Assembly: GCA_013824375.1 (NCBI GenBank)
Contig: PNNR01000051.1
Coordinates: 1 to 43,014 of the forward strand
Length of the DNA: 43,014 bases
Source of the DNA: Clostridiales bacterium
GTDB lineage: Bacteria > Bacillota > Clostridia > Christensenellales > CAG-138
Direction of reading: 5' to 3'
A program made the position numbers and the translations under genes. The notes below the pieces were generated by a model, which worked only from the letters and a program-made list of their open reading frames with translations, was not told where the DNA came from and ran no database searches. Below are positions 1-9,191 of the stretch, piece by piece (position 1 is the first letter of the stretch; each line of letters begins with the position of its first letter).

Positions 1-143
1 AAACAGCAATATCATGCAAGACTTGGGTATATATATCATATACAATTCTTGACAATACTCGCGAAAAGGAATATGTTAATTTGACCGCGGTGACCACCAC
101 GGAATGCCGCGTTTCGCGAAAACAACGTTAGGGGAACACAATC

Positions 144-1079
144 GTGCCACAGAATAAGCAATCCAACGCTTTATCCATAGCCTCCGTTCTCGGCGCACTC
201 ATACTCTGGAGCTCGTCGTTCGTCGCCATTAAGCTTGCTTATACGACATACCCACCGATTACGCTTGCCGTTGTACGTTTTTTTGTTGCAACTCTGATTC
301 TCGGAGCGTTGACACTGCTGCCGAAAAACCGCGCGAAGCTTGAGATGAAAGATATCTTCACGGTTGCCGTCTGCGGGTTGACTGGAATCATGCTCTATGC
401 CGTGCTGCAGAATATAGCGATGCAATGGACGTCCGCCTCCAGCGCTACGCTGATCATCGCGTCCTATCCGATCATAACGCTTTTGCTGGAAAGCTTGATC
501 TACAAGACAAAACTCAACGCAATCCGGATCGTCGCGATCCTGATTGCCATCATCGGTGTAGTTATCCTGTCCTATGTCAAGGCGGAGTCCCGATTGGAGG
601 GCGAGTTACTTGGCATCCTGCTGCTCGTCGCTGCAGGCGTTGTCTGGGCTGTCTATAACTTTATGACAAAGAAGGTAATTAATCGCTACCCGCCGATCAC
701 GCTGCTCTTTTACACGACGCTGTTCGGGACGGTCTTTATGGCGCCTCTTGCGCTGCTCGAACGAGCGCAGTGGCAGGCGCCAACACTGATTTCATTCTCT
801 ATGATGATGTTTCTCGGTGTGTTTTGTTCCGTGCTTGCTTTCCTGCTCTACAATCGGGGATTAAAGACCATGACTCCGAGTGTAGTGACGTCTATGCTTA
901 ACCTCATGCCGATCTTTGGCGTGTTTTTCTCCTGGATTTTGCTGGGAGAACAAGTTACAATGCGCAAGTTTATCGGCGGAGCGATCGTTATCATCGGTGT
1001 TATGTTAAGCGTGCAAAAGAATAAGACTGATCCAGCGGTAGCAACTGCAACGGAAACCGCAGCGGAAATACAACGATGA
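144..1079 (+). CDS. DMT/EamA-family membrane transporter
   Basis: 311 aa, about 10 hydrophobic segments, two EamA-like halves (VLGALILWSSSFVAIKLA... / LLLVAAGVVWAVYNFMTKKV...). Confidence 0.88.
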   Translation: MPQNKQSNALSIASVLGALILWSSSFVAIKLAYTTYPPITLAVVRFFVATLILGALTLLPKNRAKLEMKDIFTVAVCGLTGIMLYAVLQNIAMQWTSASSATLIIASYPIITLLLESLIYKTKLNAIRIVAILIAIIGVVILSYVKAESRLEGELLGILLLVAAGVVWAVYNFMTKKVINRYPPITLLFYTTLFGTVFMAPLALLERAQWQAPTLISFSMMMFLGVFCSVLAFLLYNRGLKTMTPSVVTSMLNLMPIFGVFFSWILLGEQVTMRKFIGGAIVIIGVMLSVQKNKTDPAVATATETAAEIQR

Positions 1080-1146
1080 ATAAACTCGGAAGACGCATTG
1101 CAAGAAGAACCAAATACGGGATAGTGAAACACCTGCACGCATAAAG

Positions 1147-1174
1147 TTGCTTTTTCGGGCACAATGTATATAAT
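1147..1174 (+). promoter_or_regulatory. SigA-like promoter upstream of ECF S-component gene
   Basis: TTGCTT (1147-1152), 16-nt spacer, TATAAT (1169-1174); leaves a leader of about 110 nt before ATG 1295. Confidence 0.55.
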
Positions 1175-1294
1175 AGAAAAAGCTTTAGAAGTTCGGCACG
1201 CATGCAATGAATCTGGAGATCTATACCAAACATCCGGTACGTATAAAAAAACCTTTTGCGAAATGATCGGATAAATTCTCGGGGGTATACTGTT

Positions 1295-2095
1295 ATGCAG
1301 ACAAATCATTCAAAATCTATCCGCAGGCTGACAGCGGCAGGCGTGCTCGCGGCGGCAATCGTGCTGCTCACGACGCTCGTTTCACTACCGATGCCCGGCG
1401 GACTCGGCTATATTAACCTCGGCGATGTGGGCGTACTGCTCGCGGGCATGATGCTCGGCGGCGGTTGGGGTGCGCTCTGCGCGGGCGCGGCATCTGCGCT
1501 GGCAGATGTGCTGCTCGGCTATACCGTCTATGCGCCGGCGACGTTTATCATCAAAGGACTGGTCGCACTGGTGGCGGGGCTGTTGTTTGCAAGAACACAG
1601 AAGAAGATTCGCTTTGCCGCGCTGTATCCCGCCGCGCTGATCGTACCCGTAGGTTATTTCTTCTATGAAGTGATGCTTTATGGCGTGGCAAGCGCGATTC
1701 CGAATATTCTGTTCAACACCATGCAGTGCTTGATCGGCGCGGTGATAGCGACTGTACTGGGATTGATGCTCTCGAAAAGCAAACTGTTTATGAAAGAAAC
1801 AGCAAACACAGCTATTTGCGCTGAGATTCTCCGCGAACCCAAGCATGGACCGGACGTTGTACTGATCGCAACCCGCGCACAGGCAGAGTTGATCAAGAAA
1901 GCAGGGGACATGCTCTCTGTACAGGGAATTATGGCGCGAATCGTGGTAGTCGATGATTTTGCTACATTTGAGCAGCTGCCTGCGATTCAGCGTGAACAGT
2001 TCCTGCCGGAAGGGAAGACGTTCGTTCGCGTTGATGATCCAGACACTACGCCGAAAGCAATTATGCTAGCGGCTGTTGAGGCGAAAGAACAGTAG
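1295..2095 (+). CDS. ECF transporter S-component fused to a transketolase C-terminal-like domain
   Basis: N-terminal part resembles the ECF S-component family (GYINLGDVGVLLAGMMLGG...ALADVLLGYTVYAPATFIIKGL); C-terminal ~85 aa resembles the transketolase C-terminal domain (AEILREPKHGPDVVLIATRAQAELIKKAGDMLSVQGIMARIVVVDDFATFEQLPAIQREQFLP). Start moved to ATG 1295 because of the GGGGG motif upstream (ORF track starts at 1256). Confidence 0.82.
   Translation: MQTNHSKSIRRLTAAGVLAAAIVLLTTLVSLPMPGGLGYINLGDVGVLLAGMMLGGGWGALCAGAASALADVLLGYTVYAPATFIIKGLVALVAGLLFARTQKKIRFAALYPAALIVPVGYFFYEVMLYGVASAIPNILFNTMQCLIGAVIATVLGLMLSKSKLFMKETANTAICAEILREPKHGPDVVLIATRAQAELIKKAGDMLSVQGIMARIVVVDDFATFEQLPAIQREQFLPEGKTFVRVDDPDTTPKAIMLAAVEAKEQ
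1817..2092 (+). other. Transketolase C-terminal-like domain coding segment
   Basis: In-frame with the S-component; pattern matches 'YVLRE..PDVILIATGSEV.LA..AA..L..EGI.ARVVSMPS...FE.Q...YRESVLP' of transketolases. Confidence 0.75.
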
Positions 2096-2161
2096 CTCTA
2101 TTTATATGGCTGTTAAATATACGGCTAGTAAATAACTAAAAATTAAGATTGCTTATATTTG

Positions 2162-2196
2162 GCATGCGGAGCGAAAGAGGCTCCGCATGCTTTTTG
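2162..2196 (+). terminator. Rho-independent terminator
   Basis: Perfect 11-bp stem GCATGCGGAGC-gaaagag-GCTCCGCATGC followed by TTTTTG. Confidence 0.92.
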
Positions 2197-2368
2197 CTTT
2201 TTTTGCCTTGTTCCGTTCATAATCAATGCTCCAATTCTGTAGTCTAGGCGATGGATTAACACCATATGTTGTATGTGTCGGATTAATATTGAACAATGTA
2301 TTACAATATTTAGTTTGCTATTGCAAATTGCCTGCGCTTTCCATAGAATTTCTATTTAGGAGAACGCT

Positions 2369-4084
2369 ATGAATACGAACGAATACGGCAACCTCCAAAA
2401 CAAAAAAACATCGGCGGATTCGGGGCTATACGGCAACGGATCCGCTTATCGTACTGTTCCGGCAGCGGGCGGCGCCTACGGCGCGAACAGCTACGTGCAG
2501 CGGAACACAGCGCAGGATTCTTATCGGACGCCTGCACAGCCGCGTGCGGCGTATGATTTCGCGCAGTATGGCAATGCGCCGCGGCAGACCGGGTACGCTC
2601 CCGCAAACAATGCTTATCAGCAGCGGACGAGTCAGTCGACTTTGCAGAACGGCCGCGTTCACGCGCCTGGCAGTCACAGCCACCGCATCAACCACAATCC
2701 GTCTACACAAAACGGCAACGGCGCAAAGACCCCAGTCAACGGAAACAGAGTGAAAGCCAACGGCAACGGCGGCTCCGGCAACGGCGGAAACGGAAACGGC
2801 GGTAGAGGCACCGGAAACGGCAATGGTTATGGCAACGGAAACGGGAACGGCAATGGAAACGGCAAGAAGCCGATCAAGAAGAAGACGCTGAAACAACGAA
2901 TAATTACTTGGCTCAAAAAAGCACTGCGTTCCGTCTATCTGTTTGGCAAGACTGTCTCCGCCTGGTTTAAGAAGACGTTTGCGAAGTTCAACAAACTGGA
3001 AAAACCGATCCGCATCTTCCTTGCAAGCGCGGCTGGTTTCGTTTTCGTTTCAATGGTAGTCATCATCGCTGTCTCCGGCACACGGCATCAGCGCGAAGAG
3101 GCCATTCAGGCAGAGCTCTCGATGGCGACACCCATGCCGACCATCGCACCGACGGCAACCCCGGAACCCACGCCGAGCCCAACGCCGGAAATCCGGATTG
3201 AGAAGGGCGCGGAGGGCGAGGACGTCATGGCGCTGCAAAAGCGGCTCATGGAGCTTGGCTATCTCGCGATTGACGAACCGACCAGCTACTTCGGCCATGC
3301 AACCAAAGAAGCTGTGAAGCTCTTCCAGCGGCAGCATGAGCTGCAACAGGACGGCATTTGCGGCAATGAAACGATCACGATGATCTATGCGGAAGACGCG
3401 AAACCATACGTCATGACGGAGGGAGCGGAAGGCGACGATATCAAGTCCTTCCAGGAGCAGCTCGTCGAACTTGGGTATCTGGAAGACAATCAGGTTACCG
3501 GCTATTACGGTACGGACACCGTGGAAGCGGTCACCAAATTCCAGAACCGCAACCACCTGACCAAAGACGGAAAAGCGGGTGAACAGACGCTCGAAGCAAT
3601 CAACTCGCCGGATGCGCGCGTTTCCTACACTAGAGAGCAGGAGATCATTAAAGAAAAGAAAAAACAGGCGGCTCTCGCGAGGGCTTCTTCCGCGGAAGGC
3701 CGTATCGATAAGCTCATCAACGCCGCGAGAAAACAGCTCGGAGACACCTATATTCTCGGCAAGAGCGGTCCGGATTCGTTCGACTGTTCGGGTCTCGTAG
3801 TTTATTGCCTGAGACAGGCAAACGTATACACCCGCCGCCTCAACGCCGCAGGCTTAAGCAAGACGACAAGCTGGACCAAGGTGTCCGATCTGGACAATGT
3901 CAAACGCGGCGACCTGCTGTTCTTTAAGTCGGACGACAGCAGCACCATCGGTCACGTCGGCATCTATATCGGCGGCGGCGAAATGATCGACGCATCGTCG
4001 GCAAACGGCAAGGTTGTGCGTAGAAGCGCAAAGAGCAGCTACTGGCGCAGAAACTTCGTCGTCGCAAGGCGGCCCATCGAGTAA
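2369..4084 (+). CDS. Membrane-anchored NlpC/P60 endopeptidase with two peptidoglycan-binding repeats and an Asn/Gly-rich N-terminus
   Basis: 571 aa; Gly/Asn repeats, Lys-rich stretch, TM (IRIFLASAAGFVFVSMVVIIAV), TP-rich linker, two PG_binding_1-like repeats (GAEGEDVMALQKRLMELGYL; GAEGDDIKSFQEQLVELGYL), NlpC/P60 Cys (DSFDCSGLVVYCL) and His (GHVGIYIGGG). Confidence 0.9.
   Translation: MNTNEYGNLQNKKTSADSGLYGNGSAYRTVPAAGGAYGANSYVQRNTAQDSYRTPAQPRAAYDFAQYGNAPRQTGYAPANNAYQQRTSQSTLQNGRVHAPGSHSHRINHNPSTQNGNGAKTPVNGNRVKANGNGGSGNGGNGNGGRGTGNGNGYGNGNGNGNGNGKKPIKKKTLKQRIITWLKKALRSVYLFGKTVSAWFKKTFAKFNKLEKPIRIFLASAAGFVFVSMVVIIAVSGTRHQREEAIQAELSMATPMPTIAPTATPEPTPSPTPEIRIEKGAEGEDVMALQKRLMELGYLAIDEPTSYFGHATKEAVKLFQRQHELQQDGICGNETITMIYAEDAKPYVMTEGAEGDDIKSFQEQLVELGYLEDNQVTGYYGTDTVEAVTKFQNRNHLTKDGKAGEQTLEAINSPDARVSYTREQEIIKEKKKQAALARASSAEGRIDKLINAARKQLGDTYILGKSGPDSFDCSGLVVYCLRQANVYTRRLNAAGLSKTTSWTKVSDLDNVKRGDLLFFKSDDSSTIGHVGIYIGGGEMIDASSANGKVVRRSAKSSYWRRNFVVARRPIE
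2710..2868 (+). repeat. Low-complexity Asn-Gly coding repeat (AAYGGN units)
   Basis: Repeated ggcaacggaaacggc-type hexamers encoding NGNGGSGNGGNGNGGRGTGNGNGYGNGNGNGNGNG. Confidence 0.9.
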
Positions 4085-4100
4085 TCAGGATTGCACGCAG

Positions 4101-4129
4101 ACGGCGGCGCGGGAACGCGCCGCCGTTTT
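4101..4129 (+). terminator. Rho-independent terminator after NlpC/P60 gene
   Basis: Perfect 11-bp stem ACGGCGGCGCG-GGAA-CGCGCCGCCGT followed by TTTC. Confidence 0.75.
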
Positions 4130-4222
4130 CGCGCGGACGTGTAACGAGCGTGACAGAGGTTCATTCTTGCAATCCGCATCAGGATACAGTATGATGAAAC
4201 CCGAAATATGGGAGGGAACCAC

Positions 4223-6025
4223 ATGGCATACCCCAATGAACTGATCAGGAATTTTTCCATCATAGCGCACATCGACCACGGCAAATCGACGCTGGCCGAC
4301 CGCATGATAGAGCAGACGGACACCGTCGCCATGAGAGACATGTCAGAGCAGCTGCTCGACTCGATGGATATCGAGCGCGAGCGCGGCATCACAATCAAGT
4401 CCTCTGCGGTGCGGATGTTTTATACGCATACCGACGGCAAGCGCTACATGTTCAACCTCATCGACACGCCCGGGCACGTGGACTTCAACTACGAAGTCAG
4501 CCGCGCGTTGGCGGCCTGTGAGGGCGCGGTGCTGGTTGTTGACGCGACGCAGGGCATCGAAGCGCAAACGCTAGCGAACGTCTATCTCGCCGTGGACAAC
4601 GGCCTGGAGGTCGTGCCGGTCATCAACAAGATCGACCTTCCAAGCGCGGAGCCGGAGAGAACCGCGCAGGAGATCGAGGACGTCATCGGCATCGAAGCGC
4701 ATAGCGCGCCGAAGATCTCCGCAAAGAGCGGACTCAACGTCGATCAGGTGCTGGCAGCAGTTGTCAAGACGGTTCCGCCGCCTGTCGGTGATCCGGACGC
4801 GCCGTTGACTGCGCTGGTGTTCGATTGCTTCTATGACAACTACAAAGGCGCGCTCTCGTATGTGCGCGTGTTTGACGGTACCGTTCGTCCGGGAAACCGT
4901 ATTCGCTCGATGGCGACCGGGCACGAGTTTGAGGTTACGGAAGTCGGCGTATTCACGCCCGCTCCCATGTCAGTAGATGAACTAACCGCAGGCGAGGTTG
5001 GCTATATTGCGGCCTCGATTAAGAGCGTTGCGGAAACCAAGGTCGGCGACACGATTACCTCCGCTGATCGTCCGGCGAGCAAACCGCTGCCCGGCTATAA
5101 GCAGGCGAACCCGATGGTCTTCTGCGGCATCTATCCAGCAGACGGCGCGCAGTACGGCGATCTCAGAGACGCGCTCGACAAGCTCAGGCTCAACGACGCC
5201 TCGCTTTCCTATGAACAGGAAACGAGCAACGCGCTAGGTTACGGCTTCCGCTGCGGGTTCCTCGGACTTCTGCACATGGAGATCGTTCAGGAACGGCTCG
5301 AGCGCGAATTCGACCTCGATCTGGTGACCACCGCGCCAAGCGTTATCTACAAGATCGTACTTACGACGGGCGAAGAAGAGATGATCGACAACCCGTCCAA
5401 CCTGCCGCCGGTCACTGAGATCGAGCACCTCGAAGAGCCGGTTGTCAACGCGACGATCATGACGCCTTCGGAGTATGTCGGCGCGCTCATGGAGCTCTGT
5501 CAGGAGCGGCGCGGCATATTTATGGACATGAATTACATCGAGGAATCGCGCGTGCGCATTCATTATGTTCTGCCGCTCAACGAGATCATCTACGACTTCT
5601 TCGATCAGCTCAAAAGCCGCAGCAGGGGATATGCGTCGTTTGATTACGAGCTTAAGGGCTACGAAAAAAGTGACCTCGTGAAGCTCGACTTCCTGCTCAA
5701 CGGAGATGTGTGCGATGCGCTGAGCACGATCGTACACAGAGACCGCGCCTATGCAAAAGGCCGCGCCGTGGCGGAGAAGCTCTGTGAAGTCATTCCGCGC
5801 CAGCAGTTTGAAATCCCCGTGCAGGCCGCCATCGGCGGAAAGATCATCGCACGCGAAACCGTACGCGCCGTGCGCAAGGACGTTCTTGCCAAGTGCTACG
5901 GCGGCGACATCACGCGTAAGAAGAAGCTACTCGAAAAGCAGAAGGAAGGCAAAAAGCGCATGCGCCAGGTTGGAACCGTGTCCTTGCCGAGCGACGCTTT
6001 CATGAGCGTGCTCCGCATCAACTGA
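4223..6025 (+). CDS. lepA: Elongation factor 4 (LepA)
   Basis: [43 protein letters not shown], LepA-type C-terminus ([25 protein letters not shown]); RBS GGAGGG upstream of ATG 4223. Confidence 0.98.
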   Translation: MAYPNELIRNFSIIAHIDHGKSTLADRMIEQTDTVAMRDMSEQLLDSMDIERERGITIKSSAVRMFYTHTDGKRYMFNLIDTPGHVDFNYEVSRALAACEGAVLVVDATQGIEAQTLANVYLAVDNGLEVVPVINKIDLPSAEPERTAQEIEDVIGIEAHSAPKISAKSGLNVDQVLAAVVKTVPPPVGDPDAPLTALVFDCFYDNYKGALSYVRVFDGTVRPGNRIRSMATGHEFEVTEVGVFTPAPMSVDELTAGEVGYIAASIKSVAETKVGDTITSADRPASKPLPGYKQANPMVFCGIYPADGAQYGDLRDALDKLRLNDASLSYEQETSNALGYGFRCGFLGLLHMEIVQERLEREFDLDLVTTAPSVIYKIVLTTGEEEMIDNPSNLPPVTEIEHLEEPVVNATIMTPSEYVGALMELCQERRGIFMDMNYIEESRVRIHYVLPLNEIIYDFFDQLKSRSRGYASFDYELKGYEKSDLVKLDFLLNGDVCDALSTIVHRDRAYAKGRAVAEKLCEVIPRQQFEIPVQAAIGGKIIARETVRAVRKDVLAKCYGGDITRKKKLLEKQKEGKKRMRQVGTVSLPSDAFMSVLRIN

Positions 6026-6027
6026 CG

Positions 6028-7161
6028 ATGGCGGGCATCTATCTACATATACCGTTCTGTGTGAAAAAGTGCGCCTATTGCGACTTCGTGAGCTTTCCCG
6101 AAGGTAGCGTACCCCAAAGCTATGTGGACGCGTTACTCACCGAACTGGAGCTTGTTGCGCGCAGCGGGAGTTATCCCGCCGCGTTTAACACGGTGTTTTT
6201 CGGCGGCGGCACGCCTTCGCTTCTCACGGGCGAGCAGATGCAGAGCATCTTGGCTTCACTGACTGCGCATTTCGATATCCGCGAAAGCGCAGAGATTTCG
6301 ATGGAATGCAACCCCGGCACAGTCACACCGGAAAAGCTCGCGGCATACCGCACGGCGGGCATCAACCGCCTCTCTATTGGATTACAGAGCACGCACGACG
6401 CGCTGCTGAAATCCATCGGACGCATCCATACGTATCAGCAATTTCGGGAGACGCTCCAAAGCGCGCGAGAAGCTGGATTTACCAACATCAACGCAGATTT
6501 GATGCACGGGCTGTCGAATCAGACGGAGCAGTATCTCGAATCTCTCAACGCTGTCTGCGATCTCGGCGTGCAGCACATCTCCGCGTATTCGCTGATTCTC
6601 GAGGAGCACACGCCGTTGTTTGACTGCGTGGAGCGCGGCGAGATTACGCCGCCGGATGAGGATCGCGTGGCGGACATGCAGGACGCGGGCATCGATCTTC
6701 TCGAAACGCGTGGCTATTACCGCTATGAGATCAGCAACTTTGCACAGGAAGGCTACGAATGCCGACATAATCTCAACTACTGGCACAACGGCGAATATCT
6801 TGGCTTTGGCGTTGCCGCGCACGCGGTGGTGCGGGAGAAAAAGTGGACGCGCTATGCCAATGTCAGCTCGCTTGAGGAATATTACCGCCTGCTCACACGT
6901 GGGAAGCGTCCGCTCGCGGAGACCATCCGGCTTGCGCCACGGGATGAGATGTTTGAGTGCATCATGCTGGGGCTTCGGCTTGTGCGCGGGGTAGACCGCG
7001 CGGCGTTCGCGGCACGGTTCGGGTTTGATGTCGCAGACGCGTATCCTTATGCCATGGAACAGCTCAGAAAGCGCGCTTGGATCGTTGAAACCGAGCAGTC
7101 GATTGCGCTGAATCGAAAAGGGCTCGATCTGCAGAACGAATCGCTGGGTTTTTTCATGTAG
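6028..7161 (+). CDS. hemW: HemW-type radical SAM protein (coproporphyrinogen III oxidase-like)
   Basis: YLHIPFCVKKCAYCDF radical SAM CxxxCxxC; GGGTPSLL; position lepA-hemW-hrcA. Confidence 0.93.
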   Translation: MAGIYLHIPFCVKKCAYCDFVSFPEGSVPQSYVDALLTELELVARSGSYPAAFNTVFFGGGTPSLLTGEQMQSILASLTAHFDIRESAEISMECNPGTVTPEKLAAYRTAGINRLSIGLQSTHDALLKSIGRIHTYQQFRETLQSAREAGFTNINADLMHGLSNQTEQYLESLNAVCDLGVQHISAYSLILEEHTPLFDCVERGEITPPDEDRVADMQDAGIDLLETRGYYRYEISNFAQEGYECRHNLNYWHNGEYLGFGVAAHAVVREKKWTRYANVSSLEEYYRLLTRGKRPLAETIRLAPRDEMFECIMLGLRLVRGVDRAAFAARFGFDVADAYPYAMEQLRKRAWIVETEQSIALNRKGLDLQNESLGFFM

Positions 7162-7268
7162 AAGCTATCTGTCGTCGTTTTGCAGTGTTGGGAGAACCAA
7201 ATCTATACAATTATTTTCCACATACAACCCTTCGGGGTGTTTTCACTGGAATGTCACATTTTTGATAC

Positions 7269-7301
7269 AGCACTTACTTGACATCAAATCCTGTAAGTGC
7301 T
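7269..7301. promoter_or_regulatory. Inverted repeat AGCACTTAC-N15-GTAAGTGCT bracketing the hrcA -35 box
   Basis: Perfect 9-bp arms 7269-7277 and 7293-7301; the spacer begins with the TTGACA -35 box. Confidence 0.75.
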
Positions 7302-7306
7302 AAATT
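7278..7306 (+). promoter_or_regulatory. SigA-type promoter of the hrcA-grpE-dnaK-dnaJ operon
   Basis: TTGACA (7278-7283), 17-nt spacer, TAAATT (7301-7306). Confidence 0.85.
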
Positions 7307-7317
7307 TTTCTCATGGG

Positions 7318-7344
7318 TTAGCACTCAACAAAATAGAGTGCTAA
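7318..7344. promoter_or_regulatory. CIRCE element (HrcA operator)
   Basis: TTAGCACTC-AACAAAATA-GAGTGCTAA, exact CIRCE consensus. Confidence 0.98.
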
Positions 7345-7420
7345 TAACAAAAAATATCATTGCAATGCTGAACTGCCGCGCATCGCGAGCAGGACTTTTT
7401 TCGAAAGGAGGCGGCGGGCC

Positions 7421-8455
7421 TTGGATCTGGACGCGAGAAAACTCGGCATATTGAAGGCGATTATCGATGAATATATCATGTCCGCGTCTCCGGTCGGCTC
7501 CCGCGCGATCAGCAAGCACGAGGAGTTCAATCTATCGAGCGCGACCATCCGCAACGAGATGGCGGATCTGGAAGAGCTCGGATACTTAGAACAGCCGCAT
7601 ACCTCCGCAGGACGCGTTCCTTCAGATAAGGCTTATCGGCTCTATGTCGATCAAATGATGCAGCGCGCGGCGCTCTCGGACGACGAGATCAAACTCATCC
7701 GTGCGCACATGAGCGCGCGGCTGGACGAAGTCGAGTCCGTGATGAAGCAGACGGCGCAGGCGCTCTCCGCGGTGACGAACTATACCGCGATGGTGATGCC
7801 ACCGATGCTTGCCGCCAATCGCCTCAGACACATTCAACTGGTTCCCTTGCGCGAAGGACGCGCTCTTGTGGTCATCGTGACCACGACAGGATTTGCAAGA
7901 GACGCGATCATCCGCGTGCCGGAAGATATCCGCACCGGCGAACTGGAGCGCATCTCGCGCCTGTTAACCGAGCGGTATTATGACTGCCGCATGGATCACA
8001 TCGGCGAGATGATCGCCAAGGAGATGAGCGGCGAACTCTATGAGCGGCGCGCGTTCCTCTGCTCCGTGATGGAAGCCGTCGAGCGCAAGATGGCACCGGA
8101 TTCGCCGAACGTGCAGCTTTCGGGCACAACCAACATGCTGCACTATCCCGAATACAGCGACGTGAACAAGGCAAAGACCTTCCTCGCCGCAGTTGAGGGG
8201 AGGAACATGCTCTACGAAATGCTCAAGCGTGCCAGCAAGCTGGAGTTTACCATTACGATCGGCAACGAGAACGAAGACGAGATGTTCAAGGATTGCAGCA
8301 TCGTGACCGCTACCTATCAAGTGGGCGATGAGCCGTTGGGTTCCTTCGGTATCATCGGTCCCACGCGAATGAATTACGGCAAGGTGATCTCCGTTCTGGA
8401 ATATATGCGCAGGAGCCTCTCCGAGATGCTCAGCGCGGATCAGGACGACGATTAA
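7421..8455 (+). CDS. hrcA: Heat-inducible transcription repressor HrcA (TTG start)
   Basis: LDARKLGILKAIIDEYIMSASPVGSRAISK...SSATIRNEMADLEELGYLEQPHTSAGRVPSDKAYR; RBS AAAGGAGG; preceded by CIRCE. Confidence 0.97.
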   Translation: MDLDARKLGILKAIIDEYIMSASPVGSRAISKHEEFNLSSATIRNEMADLEELGYLEQPHTSAGRVPSDKAYRLYVDQMMQRAALSDDEIKLIRAHMSARLDEVESVMKQTAQALSAVTNYTAMVMPPMLAANRLRHIQLVPLREGRALVVIVTTTGFARDAIIRVPEDIRTGELERISRLLTERYYDCRMDHIGEMIAKEMSGELYERRAFLCSVMEAVERKMAPDSPNVQLSGTTNMLHYPEYSDVNKAKTFLAAVEGRNMLYEMLKRASKLEFTITIGNENEDEMFKDCSIVTATYQVGDEPLGSFGIIGPTRMNYGKVISVLEYMRRSLSEMLSADQDDD

Positions 8456-8497
8456 AGTTAATCATCAGAAGAGCCTTGCGGTTTACGTGGGGCGAGA

Positions 8498-9100
8498 ATG
8501 GACAAGGAGACTGGAACATTGACCAAGAAGACTGACAAACATGAACCCGTAGAAGAAACGATCCAGACGGAAGAAACCAGAAGCGAAGCAAATGTCTTAG
8601 CGGAGTCCGCTTCCGAGCAGGAATCCTATACGCTGACGGCGGAGGAATTCGCAGCCGCCAAGGCGCACATTGAAGCCATCACCAAGGAAAAGGACGAGAC
8701 GGTCAACCTCCTGCAGCGCATTCAGGCGGATTTTGACAACTTCCGTCGCAGGAACGCCAGCATCCGGCTGGATAGCTACGAAGAAGGCAAACGTGACACC
8801 GTAAAAGAGCTACTGCCCGCGCTGGACAATCTCGATCGTGCGTTGGACAGCATCCCCTCTGAGAACGCGAACCTGCGCGAGGGAATCGCGATGGTGCAGC
8901 GGCAGATGTTAGATTCGCTAAAGAAGCTTGGACTGGAAGAAGTCGAAAGCGACTGTATCTTTGACCCCGTCAAACACGAGGCTGTTATGCGCGAAAAAGT
9001 TGACGGCAGAGAGAGCGGAGAGATCGTTGTGGTATTCCAGAAGGGTTATCGCATGGGCGGACGCATCATTCGTCACTGCATGGTGAAAGTCGCGGAATAA
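8498..9100 (+). CDS. grpE: Nucleotide exchange factor GrpE
   Basis: LLQRIQADFDNFRRRNA...LLPALDNLDRAL...GRIIRHCMVKVAE; between hrcA and dnaK. Confidence 0.96.
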   Translation: MDKETGTLTKKTDKHEPVEETIQTEETRSEANVLAESASEQESYTLTAEEFAAAKAHIEAITKEKDETVNLLQRIQADFDNFRRRNASIRLDSYEEGKRDTVKELLPALDNLDRALDSIPSENANLREGIAMVQRQMLDSLKKLGLEEVESDCIFDPVKHEAVMREKVDGRESGEIVVVFQKGYRMGGRIIRHCMVKVAE

Positions 9101-9191
9101 AAAATTTTCGTTTCACATCAGAACGGAAGGAGCACAAGCTCCCGTAAGATTTGAGATAAATTATTGATAGAATACTTGGAGGATATTATTC

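Noticed and set aside
2710-2868. Short tandem repeats that could suggest a CRISPR array
   Set aside because: Hexamer-scale in-frame coding repeat with no spacers; it encodes NG-rich low complexity.
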